Below, in pieces: positions 35,205 through 43,831 of a stretch of 64,000 nt of DNA (positions within the stretch are counted from its first letter, which is position 1; each line of letters starts with the position of its first letter). Below the pieces are notes generated by a model that ran no database searches, was not told the origin of the DNA, and saw only the letters and a list, made by a program, of their open reading frames with translations. This DNA is from Sialis fuliginosa (taxonomy: Eukaryota; Arthropoda; Insecta; Megaloptera; Sialidae), in the NCBI GenBank assembly GCA_961205875.1, contig OY540812.1, forward strand, positions 30,079,098 through 30,143,097. The letters run 5' to 3'. The position numbers and the translations under genes are program-made.

Positions 35205-35619
35205 ATCGAAGATACAAGAAGCTTTGTGATCGTTTTAGATTGAAAAAAAAAATGTTCTCTGATTTCAAAATTTTAAATTGATCTTTCCGTTTCACGTCAA
35301 GACAAACACTTTTCGTTCCGAATCTGTCTGTCTGTCCATCCGTTCGTTTATTGAAACTAGGTCGGATGGTTGGGTCTGGCTTGAGGACGGTCTCATATCA
35401 AAATCATCAAAATCGTGTGTAAGGGGAAGGAGTGACATCCCAAAATATTTATTTTTTCAAGATATCTCAAGAACGACACATATTACGTGAACATTGTATA
35501 GAATATTTTTTGTAGAGCATTAAATTTCCTATAATATGGGTCTACAACGTTTGTTGTAAAATATTCCCTTACAAAGATTTATCTCAATTTATTTTTAAAA
35601 ATCGTGTTTTGTTTTTACT

Positions 35620-36357
35620 TTCTTATACCATGTATACCGAAATATACATTAGTATAAGTAAGTATAGTGAAGCCGATTTTTTTCGAACTCCGGATTTTGA
35701 CGGAATTATCTATTTTGACCTTCCCTGAATCCATTCTGACTATTTTCGCCATGATGTCTGTGTGTCCGTTTGTCTGTCTGTCTGTCTGTAAGCGCTGTAA
35801 CTCAAATACGACAAATCGTAGAAGGGTGATATTTTATATTTAAGATTTTTGGCTGGGAAGAAAACGTCCTATTTTTGAAATCGATCTTTCAACCGGATAC
35901 GGATGTTTACCTACGTCGATTTTTTAATTTTTCGAATTACTCTGAAACAGTGCGAAATAGAGAAAAATGGTCAAGTTAGATAATATCTATATCTATAATT
36001 TATGTTCTATTCATTTTTTTGTATAAACCAATTTTTGAAAAAAAAATTTATTATAATTCAAATGGTTCATAACAGAGAAAAAAATGTATGGGGAATAAAT
36101 TATAGATAATAACATACTCGACATTTTTTATCTATAACATTTTCTTCTTATTTCAAAAATAATTCAAAAATCCAAAAATTTACAAGAGTAAACATCCGTT
36201 TTCAGTTATTACGTTAAAAAAAATCACTTGTTATATAAATATAAAATTATTCATTTTGTTCTTTCTTGTTAGTTTGTTAGAAATGTTTTAATAAACAAAG
36301 AATCACGTATACAATTCACTTTAGGTTAGGTTAGGTTAGGTATAAGAAAGTCCCGTG
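35620..36357 (+). mobile_element. Family Z element inserted in family Y
   Basis: ACTTTCTTATACC at the left and GGTATAAGAAAGT at the right are inverted ends; removal restores continuous family-Y sequence. It contains a TCTG microsatellite (35770-35795) and TTCTGACTATTTTCGCCATGA shared with 33590-34020. A (TTAGG)4 run sits just before the right end. A phrase with CCACGGACTTTCTTATAC at about 51583 is another, inverted end. Confidence 0.6.
36321..36340 (+). repeat. (TTAGG)4 telomere-type run
   Basis: Four exact TTAGG units, the usual insect telomere repeat, lie inside a dispersed element. The run is too short to mark a telomere. Confidence 0.8.
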
Positions 36358-36660
36358 GTTCCCAAGGCAGATAATTTAAAATTGATATTTACCTTGATAT
36401 ATTAACTCTCATTTTGACGTTTGCATAAATTTAGATTTATATTGAAATTGTCAAAAAATTAAAAATATACGAAAAAATAATCAGATGCGTCTTTCGAACA
36501 AATATTTTTTAGTAAAATTGTATAAAAAATAAATGGTTAACTAATTCTAAACAATTTATCTGAGCATCGGTTTTTATTTAAATTGTTCAATGATTAATTA
36601 TCTTTGGTAAATTTAGCACGAGGAAGCACTGTGCATTTACTTGGAAGATGTTTTTCTTTT

Positions 36661-37005
36661 AGACATTCTTATTTTTGTGAATTTTCAGAAATAAACATGA
36701 ATGATGGGTGAAATTTTTTTATGAGACTCAATTATTAAATTTATTTAGTTTTACAAAAACCGTCTTGTCTGGTATGACCTCCCTCTCCCCTGATATATGT
36801 GTGTAATATGTACATTAATATTTATAAGTATATTTTTTAAATAAAAAAAAACAACATCAAAGTTTAATTTGTTTTCGTTCTTAAGATTTATAAAACTTTT
36901 TAAAATTAATTAAAACTTCCATCACCTATCTTTACAAAGTATATTTACGATAAAAACCAAAAGAAAGTAGTTTAAGATGTACATTTTTTTAAACTAAAAT
37001 AAAAC
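36661..37005. other. AT-rich stretch, nothing recognised
   Basis: No repeat or coding signal was recognised. Confidence 0.35.
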
Positions 37006-37845
37006 GGCCAAGTGCGTGTTGGGTACGCATATGATAGGGTTCCGTAGTCATTCTCACTACGATTTATAAAAAAGTTATTCCAAAATGTTTCAAAAAATTT
37101 TTTTTGACAGTGTTCGTTATAATTTCCAGTGAAAGTACTAATTAAAAGTTACATTCTGATTTTTTGCATCGATAGTTTAGAAATTAGAGAGGAGGACGCT
37201 TTGATAACGACATTTAAAAGTAAATATATCGTGACTGAAGGGTTAAAATCAAAATGTCGTTTAACACTTTTTGTTGAATTTTAGGGGACCTATCTAAAGA
37301 CACCCTACACTTAATGGATTATGTGAATTTTTTTTAAATATAATTTTCAGTCTGTGGAAAGAGGGTCCAAATTTTTTTTTTCAGATTTTAGTCATAGGAG
37401 AGGTGGTCCAAAAAAATGTTGACAGTGTCTATTATAATTTTCAGTGAAAGTACTAATTAAAAGCTACATTTTTAAATTTTTTCAGATTTTTTATATTAAT
37501 AGTTTAGAAAATAGAGGGGGGACTCTCTGATAACGACTTTGAACGCAAATATATCGTGAATGAAAGGTTGAATTCAAAAAGGTCATATAACATTTTTTAT
37601 TGCATTTTAGGAGACCTATCTAAAGACACCCTACTTAATTGATTAAGTTAACTTTTTTAATATACTTTTCAGTCTATAGAAAGGGGATTCAAAAAAAATT
37701 TTTTTTTCAAAAATCTTATCATTTCTGTTTTTGGGTTATCAGTCTTCCTCCGTATACCAAATTTCATCTTAATCGGTATAAAATTTTTGAGGATGGACGG
37801 ACATAGCGAAACTATAAGGGTTCCTAGTTTTCTAATCGATTAAAC
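37006..37845 (+). mobile_element. Dispersed family X element, copy 3
   Basis: Starts GGCCAAGTGCGTGTTGGGTA, followed by GATAGGGTTCCGTAGTCATT, and ends in GACGGACATAGCGAAACTATA. It contains repeats of about 280 bp marked by ATAGTTTAGAAA..GATAACGAC..GACCTATCTAAAGACACCC. This is the fullest of the three copies. Confidence 0.7.
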
Positions 37846-38265
37846 ACAAATTTTAAACGAGAAATGCAAACTGTTTTTCATTTATTAGGATATTTATTTA
37901 TTTATTGTCTATCTGAAAAATAGATATTATACTAATCAAGTATTTTTAATCTGTGGGGGGGAGAGGGAGCATGTGGTTAAATGATACAAGCTTTAGATTG
38001 TTAAAGAAATAACTGTTTAATGTTTTTATTCCAATTACAATTTTAACGTAAATCATCATTTACCCTCTTCTCGATTAATAATTATTCATTATAATACAAA
38101 TAATTTCAACTTCAAATATAGATACAAAACTTATATTATTTTATAAAGAACCGTCGGTAAACCCGTAGTAGAAAACTATACTCTCTCTATCTGTGTATCT
38201 TTTATAACTAAACACTAAACTTGAATTTAATTAATATTATCAAATACTAAAAAATTCTAAATGTC
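37846..38265. other. AT-rich stretch, nothing recognised
   Basis: A G-rich phrase GGGGGGGAGAGGGAGC lies near 37957. No gene is supported. Confidence 0.35.
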
Positions 38266-38266
38266 G

Positions 38267-38312
38267 CAACACGTTTCAACTTCACGCGAAGTTCTCATTA
38301 GGTGATAATTTT
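38267..38312 (-). ncRNA. Degenerate hammerhead-like motif (Penelope-type terminus)
   Basis: On the minus strand CTAATGAG, AACTTC..GAAGTT (a six-pair stem II), TGAAAC, GTGTTGCGAC. The layout equals the motif at 9.6 kb but the invariant CUGA has become CUAA, so cleavage is unlikely. It suggests a relic of a Penelope-like terminus; no coding part is nearby. Confidence 0.4.
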
Positions 38313-39229
38313 TTTTTAAGCGACACATTTAATTTTAATAACATACCTTCCTAAAAAAATATTTATTTTATTTTATATACTTCAACTTATAAAGAAAATA
38401 TTTTTATAATTTAATAAACATTAAAAAAAATTAAAGGATATGAACTGTCCTCTAAATCTTTTATTTATTTCTATGATTATTTAATCATAAAAATACACTT
38501 TTTTTGTACCATATCAAAAAAAACATAAATTATAATAATAAACAGGGTCTTTGATAAGTAGGGAGGAAGGAGTCTTGGACAGTCATAGGGTCCTTAAATA
38601 ATAATCTTACAGATTTTTATTAGAGTTGAATCTTTTTCTTTTTTTCCAAAAATCTTCCAGGCGATAGATTTAATTTTATTATATATTTTTACATTTTTTA
38701 GGCCCAGATTTAAATGACCATAATGACCCCCCACCCTCTAATAGGGCCTGATTATACGTATCATATACTTAAATTAAAAAATATATAAACAATTTTACTT
38801 ACATATGTTTTTTCATTTTCTTCTTTGCATATATTTTAAAATTTACATATAAAAAATTAAATGATTTATTATTATTTTTATTACTAATGTGGTGTTTTTT
38901 ACTACCGTGTTCTGAAACTTTTAGATATGTTTTTTTTATTTTTTTTTATTACATTGATATATTTTTTTATTATAATTTATTTTATTAATACTATAATTGA
39001 ACAGTTACATTTATATTATATACACTAATTAATCAAAATGTTTTAAATAAATATATATTACCCCCTATATTTTGTTAAGTTCAAATTAAAAAATCAATTT
39101 TATTTATATCCAATTAAAATTACATACACAAAATTAGAGTAACCTTATATTATTTACGCATTCATTTATTTCATCACAATTCCAACCAAATAAAACAAAA
39201 CACTATTTACTAGATGACAAACACATCGC
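38313..39229. other. Very AT-rich stretch, nothing recognised
   Basis: Dominated by A and T runs with no element ends or coding signal. Confidence 0.4.
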
Positions 39230-39239
39230 ACAGTCTAAT

Positions 39240-39440
39240 TGTAACGTATATTATAGTAGTAGAGAGGTTACGGGGGTACGAGCGCGACCGACCGGCTGAC
39301 AGCTATGCGAGCAACTGGTCGCTTGTTGCTACAGCTTGGCGTCTTCCAGTCTAACACTGCCGGACAAACTCGTGCGATTGTATGACGTCATATCGCCACG
39401 GTGTACTACAGTAGGTACGGGTGTGTGGTTATGTAAAGGC
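39240..39440. promoter_or_regulatory. GC-rich island with CRE-like TGACGTCA
   Basis: About 200 bp with many CG dinucleotides (GAGCGCGACCGACCGG, GTGCGATTGTATGACGTCAT) in an otherwise AT-rich setting. TGACGTCA at 39385-39392 is the palindromic CREB/ATF site. It could be a promoter or first exon of a gene whose remaining exons lie outside the recognisable sequence, or a foreign element. No TATA box or coding frame supports either reading. Confidence 0.3.
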
Positions 39441-39568
39441 GAGTTAACATGTTCTATTTTTACAAAACAATGAAATTGGTGTAAAGTACTGACACCAGTC
39501 TTGGACAATGCCCCAGTGTTGGATACTGATTTAATTAAATGTACTAAATTATAAATATTTGTTGATAT

Positions 39569-39905
39569 TGTTGTGAACCGCACGCGTTGTATAGCCACGC
39601 GCTTGGATTATTGGCAAGTCATTTCCACAATGACAATTTGTTTCCCAAGCGCGTGTAAAAACGAATACTTTGCATAAATGTCGGCTATATAACGGTGCAT
39701 GAAAATATGACAAATCAGTGATCTTGGAAGGAATTATTGATCTACGTCTGTATATTTTAATCAAATAAAGTAAGGGTATTTAAAATTAAATTTGTTATAT
39801 CTATTTTTGCACCTTTTCTACATCATCAAGCTCCCTGGCCAACGTAGACACCGTAACTCACACCAGAGTATTAAGTTGTTGATTTTAGGCAACTAGGTCG
39901 CAACA
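39569..39905 (+). mobile_element. 5' long terminal repeat
   Basis: 337 bp, beginning TGTTGTGAACCG and ending TCGCAACA, so the ends form the short inverse TGTTG/CAACA. By eye it is identical to the repeat at 42517-42853. TATATAA at 39686-39692 and AATAAA at 39764-39769 are a plausible promoter and polyadenylation signal. The preceding ATAT repeats after the 3' LTR, giving a 4-bp target duplication as in Ty3/Gypsy elements. Confidence 0.92.
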
Positions 39906-39913
39906 ATATATTT

Positions 39914-39923
39914 TGGTGTCAGG
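39914..39923 (+). other. Primer-binding site, tRNA-Leu type
   Basis: TGGTGTCAGG, eight bases after the LTR, is complementary to the 3' end expected of a tRNA-Leu (..CCTGACA plus CCA). Complementarity ends after about ten bases. Confidence 0.6.
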
Positions 39924-40069
39924 TGAAAAGGGTTTGTGAATCAAACTCGAGTGCAAGTAGAGAAAAGCAAGTTTTTTTTTGAAGACTCTGAAGAAAGAAG
40001 AATCCTGCCAAAGAAGACAGAAGTGCACAAGTAAGTGTAATCCCAAATCACTCCTTATTATCATATCCC

Positions 40070-42313
40070 ATGGTGATAAGTACCCGGAACACTCCGAGAG
40101 AAAGCCTGCCTGGTGACCAGCCTGAAGAATCTAACCAGTCTGAGGAACCTGCAGAGATAGAAGAAAACAACATGAGTAAAATAAGCCTGGAACTAGCCAG
40201 CAGAATTATTCCTGAATTTGATGGGACGACCGACGAACTCGACAGATTTTTAAGTGCTTGCGACGTCTGCTTCAATGGGATTGAGGTAGGACAGATACCA
40301 ATCTTATTTGAAATAGTAAAAGGCAAATTGAATAAAGAAACGTATAGTTCAATACAACATCGACAAATTACTGGATGGACCGAATTGAAATCACATTTAC
40401 AATCTCATTTTATGGATCGGAGAAATTTAACCCATCTACAATCCGAATTCGTCAACACGCGGCAAGGAAGAAACGAAAGCGTCTCTCAGTATGTTCAGCG
40501 CCTAGAAAAGACGGTCAACGCCTTAAGAAACATTTCCACAGCCGGAAAATCGGGCACGGGTGTGACTGCAATTAATGACTTAATTGCGTCACAGGCACTA
40601 AACGTTTTTTTAGAGGGTCTACAACAACCTCTAAAATTAATGGTAAAGGCTCGAGGACACAACTCTATCGATGAAGCGATTTCCACAGCCCTAGCCGAGG
40701 AGGAATCAGTTAAGAGAGATCAGAGACCACAGCAAGATTTCCGTATTGACTATAGCGCTTCAAAATCCGTTCGTCTCGCTCGAAACGTACGATGTAGTTA
40801 TTGTAATAAGTTTGGGCACTATGAGAGAGAATGCAGAAAGAAAAGAAGAGAAATACGAGTTCCAAAAAATTATCCTGCAACGAGTACAACCAAGGTGAAG
40901 GATCTAAAATGTTACACAATTGCACATAAAGAAGACTACGACAGAGTTGAAATAAAAATGAGAGAGATGGAAACAGGAACAGCATTATTGTTCTTGGATT
41001 CGGGTGCCGACGTCAGCATTATGAAAATTTCTGACCTCGACAACAATACAGAGCTATGCACGAAAGAAAATTTAATCTTGAAAGGGATAGCCAAGGAAAA
41101 AATCAAGACACTAGGACGATTTTACGCCCACATGAAAATCGGAGATACAGAACTCATACATCCTTTCTATGTAGTGAGTCATGATTTTCCACTCGCGTGT
41201 CAAGGCATATTAGGGCGAGATTTTTTCAATAAATATGGTGTGGTTATCAACTACAAGAAACATGTATTGGAAGTCGAAAGTGAAGACATCAAATTACGAT
41301 TACCAGAACGTGCATTGCCCCCGAAAAGCGAAGTGCTGGTATCAGCATTCACGAGTTCTACATGTGAAGGTGTGTGTGAAACACGAGAACTCACACAAGA
41401 TGTATTTGTCGGCAGATGTAACAGAAACGCCCTAATGAAGAAATCCCTTACTACGGAAAAATGTAATAAGGAAGTAGAAGCCGCATTATTAGAAATATGC
41501 GAAGAATACAACGATATTTTTGTTCTGGAAGAAGATTCGCCGAGTTTTGCGGAGAATGTGACACACACAATAACACTCAAGGATGGAGCGTCATTTTTAA
41601 ACGTCAACCCTTATCGGATACCAGAGGCCCATAAGGACGAAATCAACAAGCAATTAAAGGATACGCAGAAACAATCAGGGAAGCCGGATACAAATACAGA
41701 CGTACTCAGCAGAAGGTACATGCTAGATACAGAAAAATTTAATTGTCAGCACAAATCAGCTGATCAAGCAACCTGTAATGTTATTGCAGAAGTGAGAGGT
41801 TCTCTAAAAGAAAGAGATAGCGAGGCGGTCGCGTGCTGTGTGTCGCGCGACGTATCAGATTTCAAAATATGCAGTAAGGTCGTACAAAAACTGCAGAATC
41901 AGGATGTTGGTTCCGTATGTACAGTAAGCAAAGGCGGCAAGAATATATTTTATTTGATATCCAGGAAGAAGAAAACGGATATGGGACAGCCGCAGATACT
42001 GCTTAAATGTTTTCAAGTGTTAAGAGAACTCGTAACAAGGAATAAAATAAACAAATTATGTATGTCTAAACCAAATCTATTAGACAATAATTTAAATTGG
42101 CACGAAATAAAGAAAATGTTGTGCTACGTATTTAAGGAAACAGAAGTGAATTTACTCATTCATGATGACGAACACTTCAGAAATTCTTTCGAAGGAACTC
42201 AAGGACCAGCACCGATACCAAGGATATGGAGATGGACGGTCGGGACTATGCTACGTGCGACGAAACAATCCGCACCAATACAACTAAATCCCTGCCAAGT
42301 TTTGGAGGCTTAG
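40070..42313 (+). CDS. Gag-protease polyprotein of Ty3/Gypsy-type element, pol core deleted
   Basis: One open frame of 747 codons; Met35 is an alternative start, since Gag-like sequence begins there. Residues about 35-230 are a retrotransposon Gag domain (RIIPEFDGTTDELDRFL at 45-61). Residues 242-255 form a CCHC zinc knuckle (C242, C245, H250, C255). Residues about 300-390 are an aspartic protease with the catalytic DSGA at 310-313 and ILGRDF at 380-385. Residues about 470-529 resemble the linker and N-terminal edge of reverse transcriptase (NPYRIPEAHKDEI). Then, after a junction near 530-537, TNTDVLSRR is the usual last motif of RNase H. All polymerase motifs, the RNase H active site and the integrase core are missing, yet the frame stays open. 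Residues about 584-698 resemble a macrodomain. The last 40 residues (FEGTQGP..PRIW) may be a remnant of the integrase zinc-binding motif. The product should form particles and self-process but cannot copy itself. Confidence 0.85.
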   Translation: MVISTRNTPRESLPGDQPEESNQSEEPAEIEENNMSKISLELASRIIPEFDGTTDELDRFLSACDVCFNGIEVGQIPILFEIVKGKLNKETYSSIQHRQITGWTELKSHLQSHFMDRRNLTHLQSEFVNTRQGRNESVSQYVQRLEKTVNALRNISTAGKSGTGVTAINDLIASQALNVFLEGLQQPLKLMVKARGHNSIDEAISTALAEEESVKRDQRPQQDFRIDYSASKSVRLARNVRCSYCNKFGHYERECRKKRREIRVPKNYPATSTTKVKDLKCYTIAHKEDYDRVEIKMREMETGTALLFLDSGADVSIMKISDLDNNTELCTKENLILKGIAKEKIKTLGRFYAHMKIGDTELIHPFYVVSHDFPLACQGILGRDFFNKYGVVINYKKHVLEVESEDIKLRLPERALPPKSEVLVSAFTSSTCEGVCETRELTQDVFVGRCNRNALMKKSLTTEKCNKEVEAALLEICEEYNDIFVLEEDSPSFAENVTHTITLKDGASFLNVNPYRIPEAHKDEINKQLKDTQKQSGKPDTNTDVLSRRYMLDTEKFNCQHKSADQATCNVIAEVRGSLKERDSEAVACCVSRDVSDFKICSKVVQKLQNQDVGSVCTVSKGGKNIFYLISRKKKTDMGQPQILLKCFQVLRELVTRNKINKLCMSKPNLLDNNLNWHEIKKMLCYVFKETEVNLLIHDDEHFRNSFEGTQGPAPIPRIWRWTVGTMLRATKQSAPIQLNPCQVLEA
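41819..42163 (+). other. Macrodomain-like segment (TARG1/OARD1 type) within the polyprotein
   Basis: Residues about 584-698 follow the order of the small TARG1/OARD1 macrodomain family, which binds ADP-ribose and removes it from proteins. Visible landmarks are AVACCVSRDVSD (586-597, in place of the first strand and loop), a variant of the F-KK/LQ helix at 598-609, VGSVCTVSKGGKNIFYLISR (613-632) for the central hairpin, a helix LLKCFQVLRELV (644-655), MSKPNLLDNNLNW (665-677) for the ligand loop, and IKKMLCYVF (680-688) before the last strand. Judged from what I know of the family, the catalytic Lys after YLI is Arg632 and the catalytic Asp of the GCGLD loop is replaced by Asn673 with the glycines lost; a neighbouring Asp672 exists. 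The fold may persist with ADP-ribose hydrolysis lost. It is placed where Gypsy elements have the RNase H-integrase connection. Confidence 0.6.
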
Positions 42314-42503
42314 GAACCAGTTCAACATCGGTCGCAAATCCATGAAGCCTTGCATATTTATCTGAATAATTACATTTTATTATATTATTTTTGTATATGT
42401 TACAGATATTATGACGACCTGGAGAACTGATTTGTCTTAATCGCCTTACCTCACTTAAATCAATTTTCGTTTTTTTTGCATCATTGGGGACAATGACAAA
42501 TTT
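42314..42503 (+). other. Non-coding tail between frame and polypurine tract
   Basis: 190 bp with no envelope-like frame. It probably corresponds to the collapsed remainder of pol and the 3' untranslated region. Confidence 0.6.
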
Positions 42504-42514
42504 AAGGGGGGAGG
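42504..42514 (+). other. Polypurine tract
   Basis: AAGGGGGGAGG ends two bases before the 3' LTR, the expected place for the plus-strand primer of an LTR retrotransposon. Confidence 0.8.
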
Positions 42515-42516
42515 TA

Positions 42517-42853
42517 TGTTGTGAACCGCACGCGTTGTATAGCCACGCGCTTGGATTATTGGCAAGTCATTTCCACAATGACAATTTGTTTCCCAAGCGC
42601 GTGTAAAAACGAATACTTTGCATAAATGTCGGCTATATAACGGTGCATGAAAATATGACAAATCAGTGATCTTGGAAGGAATTATTGATCTACGTCTGTA
42701 TATTTTAATCAAATAAAGTAAGGGTATTTAAAATTAAATTTGTTATATCTATTTTTGCACCTTTTCTACATCATCAAGCTCCCTGGCCAACGTAGACACC
42801 GTAACTCACACCAGAGTATTAAGTTGTTGATTTTAGGCAACTAGGTCGCAACA
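42517..42853 (+). mobile_element. 3' long terminal repeat
   Basis: Same 337 bp as the 5' LTR with no difference seen, followed by ATAT (42854-42857), the second copy of the target duplication. TATATAA is at 42634-42640 and AATAAA at 42712-42717. Identical LTRs imply a recent insertion. Confidence 0.92.
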
Positions 42854-43221
42854 ATATTTGATAACTGCCGTTACTGAATCATAATCTATAGACACTTAAC
42901 TGTAAAACAGCTTAATTTGATGACAAATCGGCCAACGAGTATCGAATTATTAGTGTAATCTATTTATTAATAATTATTATATTATATTTAAAAAATTTCG
43001 ATTCTTTATTTTATAACTTTTGTATCCTAGTACCTATCATTTTGTAATCATTAGCAAGTGTCCATCACTGGGTGCACATTACTGATTTTGCTTTGTCCAT
43101 TACTGGAGAAATAAAACAAGAGGTACTTGTTTTATTAGTAACATGAGTTCATGCGAATTACAAAAAGAAGTCCATCAATTCCAAAATATACCCTACTTTT
43201 AAAGCGACCAAGACTGGTGCC

Positions 43222-43342
43222 AGTACCTTATGTGTATGCAAGTAGCAGATTGAGTGATTTTATTCTGTAGGCTTTCGTGGCGGTTGTCCATATAAATTTG
43301 TTTTCTGGACTTGTCGAATTCCTTTTTTTGACATTTTGACTC
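43222..43342. other. Short unassigned stretch
   Basis: Sequence between the TA-MITE and the next MITE; nothing recognised. Confidence 0.35.
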
Positions 43343-43345
43343 TTA

Positions 43346-43458
43346 GAGCCCGTTCACACGCAGTGGCAATACATTTCATATAAGAGTGTTCACACGATAC
43401 ACGGCCGACCATATACAGCAGTCGACTGTGTGCATTACGACGCCGTGTGAACGGGCTC
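43346..43458. mobile_element. 113-bp Harbinger-like MITE
   Basis: GAGCCCGTTCACACG and CGTGTGAACGGGCTC are perfect inverse ends bordered by TTA on both sides (43343-43345, 43459-43461). A three-base TTA duplication and GT(T)CACAC-type ends fit PIF/Harbinger. The interior is relatively GC-rich (ACGGCCGACC, CGACGCCG). Confidence 0.75.
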
Positions 43459-43461
43459 TTA

Positions 43462-43829
43462 GGCTAGATTCTTTTTTAGATTTGTTTCTGAAAAGAGTAG
43501 ATTGGGAAACATATTTTAAGAAGGTCGTAACATGAGAATCTGAAAATCAAAAAAGGAAATTTGACAACTTGAAACCAAGATTTTTTTAGTTGTAGGGAAT
43601 TTATTATTTTAAAAATCAGGAAAATAAATATAACAACCCCAAAAATTGTCTCATAGTTTTTATTGAACAAAATATGTACAATAGTTTTCTAAATGATAGC
43701 ATAATGCTTCCCCGTGATAAATTCTGCAAATAGAGATATCTTCGTATATAAGCCATTCAAACTTTTTTTTATAGAAAATGACATTTAATCAATTAACGAT
43801 TTTATTTTATTTTAGGAAGTAAATGGAGA
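43462..43829. other. AT-rich stretch, nothing recognised
   Basis: The 64-codon minus-strand frame here shows no domain. Confidence 0.35.
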
Positions 43830-43831
43830 TA

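Larger units (their letters stand above)
35205..36660 (+). repeat. Family Y copy split by a family Z element
   Basis: The left part (GAAGATACAAGAAGCTTTGTGATCG..GATTTATCTCAATTTAT) and the right part (TTGACGTTTGCATAAATTTAG..GCACGAGGAAGCACTGTGC) together match the uninterrupted copy at 58800-59570. The break lies at about 35620 and 36358. Confidence 0.65.
39488..43221 (+). mobile_element. TA-MITE (CTGGCACCAG family) carrying the LTR element
   Basis: CTGACACCAGTCTTGG near 39488 and CCAAGACTGGTGCCAG-TA ending near 43221 are the inverted ends. The sequence up to 39568 and from 42854 onward joins into the uninterrupted family sequence known from 21191-21734. It therefore predates the retrotransposon. 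Confidence 0.8.

Noticed and set aside
36321-36340. Possible telomere
   Set aside because: Only four TTAGG units, inside a dispersed element with unrelated sequence on both sides.
39549-39764. 71-codon minus-strand frame, repeated at 42455-42712
   Set aside because: Both are antisense readings of the two LTRs.
40048-41607. Several antisense or shifted frames across the Gag-protease region
   Set aside because: They are shadows of the 747-codon frame, which carries the CCHC and DSGA motifs.
42314-42503. Possible envelope gene of an errantivirus-like element
   Set aside because: Only 190 bp without an open frame lie between the polyprotein stop and the polypurine tract.
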